Shown here: piece after piece, positions 46,669-56,704 of the stretch | Numbering within the stretch: position 1 is the stretch's first letter | Layout of the letters: the number at the start of each line of letters is the position of its first letter | Source of the DNA: Rugalucina vietnamica | Taxonomy: Eukaryota; Mollusca; Bivalvia; Lucinida; Lucinidae | DNA: 64,000 bases | Assembly: GCA_964017185.1 (NCBI GenBank) | Contig: OZ024869.1 | Span: 57,810,761 to 57,874,760 of the forward strand | Direction: 5' to 3' | Translations under genes and position numbers: made by a program | Notes under the pieces: model-generated | What the model was told of the DNA's origin: nothing | Databases searched by the model: none | Seen by the model: only the letters and a program-made list of their open reading frames with translations

Positions 46669-49600
46669 TTTCACATGTCTGATTCATTTGATACTTCGGT
46701 AGTAGTTATGAGTGTTTTCACGCTCAGTTGCCCTCAGAGTCAGTTGACAATACGGGTAGTAGTTATGGGTGCCTTCACGCTCCTTCACGCGCCTGACTCA
46801 GTTGACAACACCGAATGGAGTTATTGGTGCCTTCACGTGTCTGACACAGTTGGCAACACCGATAGTAGTTATTGGTGCCTTCACGTGCCTGACACAGTTG
46901 ACAAGACCGATAGTCGTTATGGGTGCGTTATGGGTGTCATCACGTGTCTGACTCTGTTGACAACACCGATAGTAGTTATTGGTGCCTTCACGTGTCTGAC
47001 TCAGTTGACAACACCGATAGTAGTTATTGGTGCCTTCACGCGCCTGACTCAGTTGACAACACCGATAGTAGTTATTGGTGCCTTCATGTGTCTGACTCAG
47101 TTGACAACACCGATAGTAGTTATTGGTGCCTTCACGCGCCTGATTTAGTTGACAACACCGATAGTAGTTATTGGTGCCTTCACGTGTCTGACTTGGTTGA
47201 CAACACCGATAGTCGTTATGGGTGTCATCACGTGTCTGACTCAGTTGACAACACCGATAGTAGTTATTGGTGCCTTCACGTGTCTGACTCAGTTGACAAC
47301 ACCGATAGTAGTTATTGGTGCCTTCACGCGCCTGACTCAGTTGACAACACCGATAGTAGTAATTGGTGCCTTCACGTGTCTGACTTAGTTGACAACACCG
47401 ATAGTCGTTATGGGTGTCATCACGTGTCTGACACAGTTGACAACACCGATAGTAGTTATTGGTGCCTTCACGTGTCTGACACAGTTGACAAGACCGATAG
47501 TCGTTATGGGTGTCATCACGTGTCTGACACAGTTGACAACACCGATAGTAGTTATTGGTGCCTTCACGTGTCTGACTCAGTTGACAACAACAATAGTAGT
47601 TATGGGTGTCGTCATGTGTCTGACTCAGTTGACAACAACGATAGTAGTTATTGGTGCCTTCACATGTCTGACTCAGTTGACAACACGGATAGTAGTTATT
47701 GGTGCCTTCACGTGACTGACTCAGTTGACAACACCGATAGTAGTTATTGGTGCCTTCACGTGTCTGACTCAGTTGACAACAGCAATAGTAGTTATTGGTG
47801 CCTTTACGTGTCTGACTCAGTTGACAACACCGATAGTCGTTATGGGTGTCATCACGTGTCTGACTCAGTTGACAACACAGATAGTCGTTATTGGTGCCTT
47901 CACGTGTCTGACTCATTTGACAACAACAATAGAAGTTATGGGTGTCGTCATGTGTCTGACTCAGTTGACAACACCGATAGTCGTTATTGGTGCCTTCACG
48001 TGTCTGACTCAGTTGACAACAACAATAGTAGTTATGGGTGTCGTCATGTGTCTGACTCAGTTGACAACAACAATAGTAGTTATTGGTGCCTTCACGTGTC
48101 TGACTCAATTGACAACACCGATAGTAGTTATTGGTGCCTTCACGCGCCTGACTCAGTTGACAACACCGATAGTAGTTATTGGTGCCTTCACGTGTCTAAC
48201 TTAGTTGACAACACCGATAGTCATTATGGGTGTCATCACGTGTCTGACTCAGTTGACAACACCGATAGTAGTTATTGGTGCCTTCACGTGACTGACTCAG
48301 TTGACAACACCGATAGTAGTTATTGGTGCCTTCACGTGACTGACTCAGTTGACAACACCGATAGTAGTTATTGGTGCCTTCACGTGACTGACTCAGTTGA
48401 CAACACCGATAGTAGTTATTGGTGCCTTCACGTGACTGACTCAGTTGACAACACCGATAGTAGTTATTGGTGCCTTCACGCGCCTGACTCAGTTGAAAAC
48501 ACCGATAGTAGTTATTGGTGCCTTCACGTGTCTGACTCAGTTGACAACACCGATAGTAGTTATTGGTGCCTTCATGGGCCTGACTCAGTTGACAACACGG
48601 ATAGTAGTTATTGGTGCCTTCACGTGACTGACTCAGTTGACAACACCGATAGTAGTTATTGGTGCCTTCACGCGCCTGACTCAGTTGACAACACCGATAG
48701 TAGTTATTGGTGCCTTCACTTGTCTGACTTAGTTGACAACAGCGATAGTCGTTATGGGTGTCATCACGTGTCTGACACAGTTGACAACACCGATAGTAGT
48801 TATTGGTGCCTTCACGTGTCTGACACAGTTGACAAGACCGATAGTCGTTATGGGTGTCATCACGTGTCTGACACAGTTGACAACACCGATAGTAGTTATT
48901 GGTGCCTTCACATGTCTGACTCAGTTGACAACAACAATAGTAGTTATGGGTGTCGTCATGTGTCTGACTCAGTTGACAACAACAATAGTAATTATTTGTG
49001 CCTTCACGTGTCTGACTCAGTTGACAACAACAATAGTAGTTTATGGGTGTCGTCATGTTTCTGACTCAGTTGACAACACTGGTAATAGTTATGGTTTCCT
49101 TCACGTGTCTGACAGTTGACAACACCGGTAGTAGTTACAGGTGACAACACTGGTAATAGTTATGGTTTCCTTCACGTGTCTGACAGTTGACAACACCGGT
49201 AGTAGTTACAGGTGACAACACCGATAGTCGTTATTGGTGCCTTCACGTGTCTGACTCATTTGACAACAACAATAGAAGTTATGGGTGTCGTCATGTGTCT
49301 GACTCAGTTGACAACACCGATAGTCGTTATTGGTGCCTTCACGTGTCTGACTCAGTTGACAACAACAATAGTAGTTATGGGTGTCGTCATGTGTCTGACT
49401 CAGTTGACAACAACAATAGTAGTTATTGGTGCCTTCAGGTGTCTGACTCAGTTGACAACACCGATAGTCGTTATTGGTGCCTTCACGTGTCTGACTCAGT
49501 TGACAACAACAACAGTAGTTATGGGTGTCGTCATGTGTCTGACTCAGTTGACAACAACAATAGTAGTTATTTGTGCCTTCACGTGTCTGACTCAGTTGAC

Positions 49601-49728
49601 AACAACAATAGTAGTTTATAGGTGTCGTCATGTTTCTGACTCAGTTGACAACACTGGTAATAGTTATGGTTTTCTTCACGTGTCTGACAGTTGACAACAC
49701 CGGTAGTAGTTACAGGTGCCTTCAAAAA
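46669..49728 (+). repeat. 48-bp minisatellite array, about 63 units
   Basis: The unit core is CACGTGTCTGACTCAGTTGA followed by CAACACCGATAGTAGTTATT and GGTGCCTT. Three variant classes recur: TAGTAGTTATTGGTGCCTT, TAGTCGTTATGGGTGTCAT and AATAGTAGTTATGGGTGTCGT. Since 48 is divisible by three and the unit lacks stops in most frames, very long frames open on both strands (46923-49064 plus, 46798-48108 minus). The array lies in intron 3 of the host gene and ends about 160 bp before exon 4. Confidence 0.95.
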
Positions 49729-49886
49729 TCTTGCCAGGGTACCGCCCATAACCACTGCCGGTAATTCATGTATGTTTTTAAAATATTTTTGATAGACGTC
49801 ATCGGGGAAGCTTGGACTCGTCAAACGTAGCCGCCACTTCAAACTAAGCCATGACTTTAAATAGTATTCCAAATGTGCTTTTTCAG

Positions 49887-49998
49887 GTACATTAAGTGTG
49901 CAGAGTATTCAATTGAGAAGTGTGATGGGTTGCAACACATTAAAGGTGCACAGAAACTGAAAAAAAGATGTGCAGCAGAGTTGAGATTTCTTAAGTCG
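49887..49998 (+). CDS. Unrecognised host gene, exon 4
   Basis: The acceptor AATGTGCTTTTTCAG and a consensus donor GTATGT bound 112 nt. The first G completes a Met codon with exon 3. Then 37 codons are open, from YIKCAEYSIEKCDGLQ to AELRFLKS, ending on a codon boundary. It is rich in K, E, C and L and probably alpha-helical. Together the four exons give 99 codons with no stop. I do not recognise the protein family. Confidence 0.6.
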
Positions 49999-50651
49999 GT
50001 ATGTATGTAGTAGTGTTAGGTATACGTAGGCTGTCCGGAAAGTTTTGAGACTGTTTCTATATCTCAATAACTATTCCAATGAATCAGTTGAAATTTTATA
50101 CAGGAATATAACATTATATCACGAGGTATTGCTGAAATTTTTTTAATATTCGCTTACCGGCAACTTATTGATATAATAGGTTTAATACGAGCATGTTGCT
50201 ACTCTCGGAGCACTTTGATGTCAACAACGTCGCGCCCGTTAAAATTTTTCAGTAATTACCTGGCTGATCGGATACATTTTAAGTGGTTTTCAAGGTCATC
50301 AGACACCAACACTTGATAATCTTAAGTTTATTTGATTATTCTGAGTGCAGCAATGTTATTCGAATATGAGGAAACACATTTTCATCTGACTACCTTAAAA
50401 CTGTTTTGCGCCGGTTTTAAATGGAGTTTCGCTTTTCGCACGCATCGCACGGCCTGTAGCCATTCGTCTTATCACCGATTTCCTGGCTTAAACTTTTCGC
50501 AAAAGCGAAAACTTGATGATCTTACACATCCTTGATTTGGTTCAGTCAACAGTAAGAAATTTTGATTAGCATTGTGAACTTATTTCGACGTGAACAGTGA
50601 TTGATACAAAAAGCGCTGCTTCATCCGTTGCGACGACGTCGAGTTTCTTTC
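49999..50651. other. Intron 4 start, no recognisable feature
   Basis: A GGCTGTCCGGAAAGTTTTGAG segment at about 50031 resembles a mariner end, but no partner end was found. The rest shows no motif. The LTR element begins at 50652. Confidence 0.4.
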
Positions 50652-51477
50652 TGTTATGTATGACAGTTACTTGTTGAAAGATGTGCATTCAGTACTGGTA
50701 AACTTCCCAAGGGAGTATGCCCAGGAAAGTATGATGTTATACATATGATGTTTACTTGTTGTCCTTAGCAATTATTTACTTTTAGTGTCCCAGATATTGG
50801 ACATAAACAGGTTGTTTACTTCAGAATTTTCTAGAAATTTCAAATTGTTCTTTGACGGAAAAGTCCGGAAAAATCTGGAAGAACCAAAGATGTAGAATCT
50901 TCTAGAAAAATTTTTTTTTATGTCAAAAGAATATTGTGGAATTTTCTGGAAGGATAGAATATTCTAGAATATTCCAAAACATTAAATTTTGGTAAACAAC
51001 TTGTTATTATTAGTATATGATATCATAGAATTTGCTGGAAGAATCCTGAATGTTCCTCAGTGCTATATAAGGGCTACAAATTTTCATAAGGACAATCTTT
51101 GGGTACTGTTACTATTAAGAAGTCAAAATCTATCTTACTGGAATTTAAACTTATTCTTGGATTACTTTGTGATATTCGATTCTGGATTGGGACATAGTGC
51201 TATTTTGAAACAAACTTTAATTCTTGGGATCAGAAACTGATACAGACTTGTGTTAAAAAATTCTGAGGGACATTCAGACATTCTTTAAGGGAATTAACAT
51301 CTTGAAAGGTATTGTACATTCATTTTTGTTTGATTGTATATATGCTTTTGATTGTTTCATATGTAATTACTGGTTAAATCACTTCTAAATAGATTTGTTA
51401 AATTTTAAACAAAGCTTGTTGCTGGCTAACCAACTTGTTGGTTTCCTTAATCTTCTAGTTACGCCTGGCACGTAACA
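50652..51477 (+). repeat. 5' LTR
   Basis: An 826-bp direct repeat with TG...CA ends. It contains inverted-repeat-rich TTCTAGAAATTTC/GAATTTTCTGGAAG text, reminiscent of heat-shock elements (nGAAnnTTCn arrays), and a TATATAAGG box near 51065, a plausible promoter. It also holds an 83-codon frame that recurs in every LTR copy. Confidence 0.92.
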
Positions 51478-51481
51478 GAAT

Positions 51482-51502
51482 TGGGGGCTCGAGTCCGGGA
51501 TT
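51482..51502 (+). other. Primer-binding site (tRNA-Pro-like)
   Basis: TGGGGGCTCGAGTCCGGGAT starts 4 bp after the 5' LTR. It resembles the tRNA-Pro primer site of many retroelements (TGGGGGCTCGTCCGGGAT), with two extra bases in the middle. The exact tRNA is not settled. Confidence 0.7.
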
Positions 51503-51590
51503 GAAATTTCTTGTGCACCAAATTTATTTAAAATTCTAAAGTATCTTCACTGTTTGCTGTTTAAATAGCTAAAGCCAGCAAAAAGCAACC

Positions 51591-53047
51591 ATGTCATTCA
51601 AACTAAGTGACTTTATTGCTGCGCCTTCTCAGGAGCTGTTAGATAAGGCCAAAAAGAGTGACCTCTTAGACATAGCTGATCATTATGGGTTGTCAAATAT
51701 CAAGACTTCCATGTTAAAACATGAAATTAAGAACATTTTGATTCAGTTTTTTGTTGACGAGGAAATTTTTGATTCTTCGGCTACTTCTCAGATTCTAGTC
51801 ACTCAGACTGACTTGCAGTTGAGGGAACTAGAAATCAAAAGACAAATTGAGATGGAAAAACTAAAATTTGAGTATGAAGAAAGAATAAGGTTGGAAACTT
51901 TAGAACGGGATGAAAGAATAAGGGCAGAAAAGGCCGAAAGGGAAGAAAGAATAAGATTGGAAACTTTAGAACGGGAAGAAAGAATGCATAAACAAAAGTT
52001 AGAAATGGATAAACAAAAGTTAGAAATGGAAGAACGAGAGAAGGAAAAACAAAGAGAATTAGAACGAGAAAAAATTGAGTTAGAAAAAGAAAAATTAGAA
52101 AGAGAAGAAAGGCTTGAAATTGAAAAAGAAAAATTTAAATTTGAAATTGAAGAAAAAGAAAGAGAAAGCAATTTCAGTTAAGAATGAAGGAAATTGAACT
52201 TAATGACAAATCAAAATCAAAATCTTTGCCTTTGGCTACTAGTACAGTATTTGATGTCACAAAACACATTCGTCTCGTTCCTTCATTTCAAGAAAAAGAG
52301 GTTGACAAATATTTCTTACATTTTGAGAAGGTGGCAGAAAACTTGAAATGGCCAAGAGAGCACTGGACCTTGCTTTTGCAAAGTGTTGTAAATGGTAAAG
52401 CTCGAGAAATTTACACTCAGCTTTCTCTTGAGCAAAGCTCAGATTATGATACAGGAAAGGAATTTATTCTTAAGGCTTATGAGTTGGTCCCTGAGGCATA
52501 CAGGCAGACATTTAGAGACTGTAGAAAAGAACATGACCAGACTTATGTTGAGTTTGCTAGAACAAAAGAGCAACTATTTGATAGATGGTGTTCTTCAAAG
52601 AAAGTAGGTTCTGATCATGCAAAGCTAAGGCAGCTCATGCTTGTTGAAGAATGCAAACGGTGCATAAATTCTGATGTTAAGGCTTTCTTGAACGAAAGAG
52701 AAGTTGAAAACTTGGAAACAGCAGCACGTTTAGCTGATGACTATGCTTTGACTCATAAGGCTTCATTTGTCAACAAGCCATATCCTAGGAAACCATATAA
52801 CCCTCAATCAAAGCAAATTACCCCTCAGTCAAAACCATATTCCCCTCAGTCCGGTCCCAAAGCCAATCCCAGTAATCCAACTGACAATGCCAGTCCAAAA
52901 CCCAAATTTTCTAGTGAAAAGCCAATTTGTAATTATTGTAAGAAAACTGGCCACATTATTTCTGAATGTTTGGCACTGAAACGAAAGAAAGAAAGAGAAA
53001 ATCTAGATAGTGCTAAACCGACAGGTCTCACCTCCTTAAAGGCTTAA
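51591..53047 (+). CDS. gag region with SCAN-like capsid and zinc knuckle
   Basis: The N-terminal part starts MSFKLSDFIAAPS and runs into a long, highly charged E/K/R coiled coil. A capsid-like domain follows (HIRLVPSFQEKEVDKYF, LKWPREHWTLLLQ, YELVPEAYRQTFR, ADDYALTH), whose helices resemble the vertebrate SCAN domain. A proline-rich linker and a CCHC knuckle, CNYCKKTGHIISEC, end it. Published work derives SCAN from the capsid of Gmr1-like elements, so gag and pol point to the same family. The product would assemble the particle and bind RNA. Confidence 0.82.
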
Positions 53048-53122
53048 CCACAGTCTTGTATCCAGGAAGAAAACCCTATACTGACCAGAACTTGTAAAGA
53101 GTCAGTCTCTGAGGATTCTATT

Positions 53123-56100
53123 ATGGAGATTTATGAACCATTCTTATCAGATGGTTTTGTGTCACTTAACAGTGACTCTGCCCAGTCTACCCCTATCAAA
53201 ATCTTACGAGATACCGGAGCTTCTCAATCCCTTATCTTGGCAGATACCTTGCCATTTTCCGAGAAGTCTTCTTCTGGGACAAGTGTCCTTATCCAGGGCG
53301 TAGAGTGTGGATTTGTTAATGTACCGCTCCATAATATCTATTTGTCCTCAGACTTAGTTAAAGGTCCCGTGGCTGTAGGTATTAGACCTTCCTTACCCTT
53401 TAAAGGTATTCATTTGCTGTTAGGCAATGATTTGGCAGGAGATAAGGTTGTGGTAAACCCACTTTTGACCAGCACACCATGTGTTGATCAACCGCCTGAT
53501 CCCATTGAGCAGGAAATTCCTGACCTTTACCCTTCTTGTGCTGTCACTAGGGCAATGACAAAGAAAGCCAAATTATATGATGGGATGCAGGACATAAATT
53601 TAACTGACACTTTGATAGGTCAGTCCTTTAATAAAGAGATTTCAACATCTCTTTCCCCTAGTCAGTCTGATATTCAGACTGACCCTAGCAATCCAAGGTC
53701 GGGGTCAGAAAATGACCTTTCACCCTCAACGTCAAATGATCAAGGTCATGACCAGATGTCAAGGTCACAGCTTTGTAAAGAACAACACAGTGATTCTGAG
53801 ATCTCGCCTTTATTTGAAAGGGCTTTAGATGAAAAAGAAATATCCCAGGTCCCTGTTTGCTATTATGTCAAAAATGGCATATTAATGCGAAAATGGCGTC
53901 CTCCAGATGTCTCAGCAGAAGATGAGTGGACTGTTAACCACCAAATTGTGATTCCTAGGGTTTATCGCCCTGAAATCTTAAACTTGGCCCATGAAACTCC
54001 AATGTCAGGCCATTTAGGTGTAAATAAGACCTATCACAAGATCCTTAATCATTTCTACTGGCCAGGAATAAAATCTGATGTATCTCAACATTGCAAATCC
54101 TGCCACACTTGTCAAATGGTAGGAAAGCCCAATCAGACCATTCCAAAAGCTCAATTGCAGCCCATTCCTGCCTTTGATGAACCTTTCAGCAGAGTGATTA
54201 TTGATTGTGTAGGTCCCTTACCCAAAACAAAGAAAGGTTGTGAATATCTTCTGACCATAATGTGTGCTTCAACTCGCTTTCCTGAAGCTATCCCACTCAG
54301 AAATATCAAGGCTAAAACAATAGTTAATGCACTTGTGAAGTTCTTCACATTTGTAGGCCTCCCAAAATCTATCCAGTCAGATCAGGGCTCAAATTTTATG
54401 TCAGGAATTTTTCAGCAAGTTATGTACGAACTTGGAATTAAGCAATACAAGTCATCGGCTTACCACCCTGAAAGCCAAGGTGCCTTAGAAAGATTCCATC
54501 AAACTTTGAAAAACATGATCAGATCTTACTGCTTTGACACTGAAAAAGATTGGGATGAAGGCATACACTTGCTTCTATTTGCTGTAAGAGAATCTGTACA
54601 AGAGTCTCTGGGGTTCAGCCCATTTGAGCTTGTTTTTGGGCACACTGTACGTGGACCGTTAAAACTTCTAAAAGAGAAATTTCTCTCAGATGATGACAGT
54701 TCTTTGAACTTACTTCAGTATGTGTCTGATTTCAAAAACAGACTATCAAAGGCCTGTGACACAGCTCGGTCCAATCTCAAATCTGCTCAAAGCAAAATGA
54801 AGATTCGTTATGATGAAAATGCTAAAGACAGAAATTTTGAACCTGGAGACAAGGTACTTGCTCTCTTGCCCATTCCTGGCAGACCTTTACAAGCTAGATA
54901 TTATGGCCCGTATACTGTTGATAAAAAGTTAAGTGACGTGAATTACATTGTTAACACTCCTGGGAGGCGCAAGCAAAAACAGCTATGTCACATTAATATG
55001 CTCAAGAAGTATATTGATAGGGATAGTTCTGTTATTTCATCAGTAAATATAGTTAATTCTGTCCCTCATGAACAAAATCAAATGGACTCGGAGGACTTCA
55101 ACTTGGAGAAATCTGATCCCTCGTCATCGAAACTCCAGAATTCTGACATACTACAGAATCTTGATCAGAAACTGTCTCACCTTGATTCAGACAAAAGACT
55201 TGAACTGAAACAGTTAGTTCTCGAATATGAGCACTTATTTCCAGACATTCCATCCAGAACTGACAAAATCTATCATGATGTTGACATTATTGAAGGTTCA
55301 AAACCTGTAAAGCAACATCCTTACAGAATGAACCCTGTAAAACAGCAATATCTCAGGGAAGAAGTTCAATATTTGCTGGACAATGATTTCATTGAACCCA
55401 GCCAAAGTGAATGGGGTTCTCCTTGTATTCTTGTACCAAAGCCAGACGGGACATTTAGAATGTGCACAGACTATCGAAAAGTCAATTCTGTCACTAAAAC
55501 AGACACTTTTCCCATCCCACGAATCGATGACTGCATTGATAATATTGGACATGCCAAGTATGTTACAAAGTTCGATCTGCTAAAGAGATTTTGGCAGATA
55601 CCCCTCACGGACAGAGCAAAGGAGATCTCGGCATTTGTTACACCAGATGGACTGTACCAGTATAAAGTCATGCCATTTGGAATGAAGAACTCGCCTGCGA
55701 CTTTTCAGCGGCTGGTCAACAGTTTGATTTCCAATCTGGATGGCTGTAAAGCCTATATCGACGACGCTATTATCTTCAGTGAGGAGTGGCAACAACACTT
55801 GCAGACAATCAGAACATTCTTTGACCGGCTAAGTGATGCTAAACTAACTGTGAACTTGGCAAAAAGTGAATTTTGCCATGCAAACTTGACATTTCTTGGA
55901 CACATTGTAGGTCAAGGTCAGGTAAAACCTGTAGAAGCTAAAGTTGAGGCTATCTCAGATTTTCCTGTACCTACTAGCAAAAGACAACTGATGCGCTTTC
56001 TGGGTATGGCTGGATATTACAGGAAATTCTGCAACAACTTCTCGGCTATAGCTGAGCCTCTGACAAACTTGCTTGGTAAGAAGGCCAAGTATGTTTGGAC

Positions 56101-56557
56101 GGATGACTGCCAGAAGTCATTTGATAAGCTCAAGGCCATACTTAGAAGTGCTCCGGTTCTCTTAGCACCAAGTTTTGACAAAGAGTTCAAGTTGGCTGTA
56201 GATGCCAGTGATGTTGGTGCAGGCAGTGTATTGTTGCAAGAAGATGACAATGGTGTTGACCATCCTGTTTGTTATTTTTCCAAAAAGTTTAACAAGCGTC
56301 AGAGAAATTACTCTACCATAGAGAAAGAATGCCTATCTCTAATCCTTGCACTTCAGCACTTTGAAGTTTACTTAGCTTCTTCACATGCACCAATTGTTGT
56401 CTTCAGTGACCACAATCCACTGACTTTCATACATAAAATGAAAAACAAGAACCAGCGTTTACTCAGGTGGAGTCTCATGTTGCAAGAGCACAATCTTGAC
56501 ATCAGACATATCCGAGGAAGAGATAATATCATTCCAGACACCCTAAGCAGAGCTTAA
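53123..56557 (+). CDS. pol: protease-integrase-reverse transcriptase-RNase H
   Basis: A long open frame of 1144 codons. In order it holds: an aspartic protease (DTGASQS, about residue 30); an integrase zinc finger (HLGVNKTYHKILNHFYWPGI to CKSCHTC, about 295-330); the integrase core with DDE spacing of 35 between the last two residues (SDQGSNF about 419, ALERFHQ about 454); a chromodomain-less C-terminal part with GPYTV; the reverse transcriptase (HPYRMNPVKQQYLREEV about 731, YIDD about 877); and RNase H (VDASDVGAGSVL about 1024, to HIRGRDNIIPDTLSRA). Integrase before RT is the unusual feature. It lies downstream of gag, with about 75 bp between. Confidence 0.92.
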   Translation: MEIYEPFLSDGFVSLNSDSAQSTPIKILRDTGASQSLILADTLPFSEKSSSGTSVLIQGVECGFVNVPLHNIYLSSDLVKGPVAVGIRPSLPFKGIHLLLGNDLAGDKVVVNPLLTSTPCVDQPPDPIEQEIPDLYPSCAVTRAMTKKAKLYDGMQDINLTDTLIGQSFNKEISTSLSPSQSDIQTDPSNPRSGSENDLSPSTSNDQGHDQMSRSQLCKEQHSDSEISPLFERALDEKEISQVPVCYYVKNGILMRKWRPPDVSAEDEWTVNHQIVIPRVYRPEILNLAHETPMSGHLGVNKTYHKILNHFYWPGIKSDVSQHCKSCHTCQMVGKPNQTIPKAQLQPIPAFDEPFSRVIIDCVGPLPKTKKGCEYLLTIMCASTRFPEAIPLRNIKAKTIVNALVKFFTFVGLPKSIQSDQGSNFMSGIFQQVMYELGIKQYKSSAYHPESQGALERFHQTLKNMIRSYCFDTEKDWDEGIHLLLFAVRESVQESLGFSPFELVFGHTVRGPLKLLKEKFLSDDDSSLNLLQYVSDFKNRLSKACDTARSNLKSAQSKMKIRYDENAKDRNFEPGDKVLALLPIPGRPLQARYYGPYTVDKKLSDVNYIVNTPGRRKQKQLCHINMLKKYIDRDSSVISSVNIVNSVPHEQNQMDSEDFNLEKSDPSSSKLQNSDILQNLDQKLSHLDSDKRLELKQLVLEYEHLFPDIPSRTDKIYHDVDIIEGSKPVKQHPYRMNPVKQQYLREEVQYLLDNDFIEPSQSEWGSPCILVPKPDGTFRMCTDYRKVNSVTKTDTFPIPRIDDCIDNIGHAKYVTKFDLLKRFWQIPLTDRAKEISAFVTPDGLYQYKVMPFGMKNSPATFQRLVNSLISNLDGCKAYIDDAIIFSEEWQQHLQTIRTFFDRLSDAKLTVNLAKSEFCHANLTFLGHIVGQGQVKPVEAKVEAISDFPVPTSKRQLMRFLGMAGYYRKFCNNFSAIAEPLTNLLGKKAKYVWTDDCQKSFDKLKAILRSAPVLLAPSFDKEFKLAVDASDVGAGSVLLQEDDNGVDHPVCYFSKKFNKRQRNYSTIEKECLSLILALQHFEVYLASSHAPIVVFSDHNPLTFIHKMKNKNQRLLRWSLMLQEHNLDIRHIRGRDNIIPDTLSRA

Positions 56558-56691
56558 GTGCCTCTACAATGCTGATGTCCAGCTTTGTGCTGTTGTATTT
56601 GATTAGTTTTGCACAAATTTTGCTAAACATATTGTATACAATTATCCAGTATTGCAAAAGAAAGCTTTATTTTATAAAACTTTCTTTTCTT

Positions 56692-56704
56692 TGAAGAGGG
56701 GAAG
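56692..56704 (+). other. Polypurine tract
   Basis: GAAGAGGGGAAG sits directly before the 3' LTR, the normal place for priming of plus-strand DNA. Confidence 0.8.

Noticed and set aside
46923-49064. 713-codon plus-strand frame and long minus-strand frames over the minisatellite
   Set aside because: They are products of a 48-bp unit without stops. All variants repeat the same 16 residues, the opposite strand is equally open, and there is no start context, splice signal or non-repeat domain.
46669-49728. CRISPR-like array
   Set aside because: Units are contiguous 48-bp tandem copies without unique spacers, and the setting is an animal genome.
50021-50060. Mariner-like terminal sequence GGCTGTCCGGAAAGTTTTGAG
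   Set aside because: No inverted partner or transposase frame was found on either side of the LTR element.
51803-52171. 122-codon serine-rich minus-strand frame
   Set aside because: It is the antisense shadow of the charged coiled coil in the gag region.
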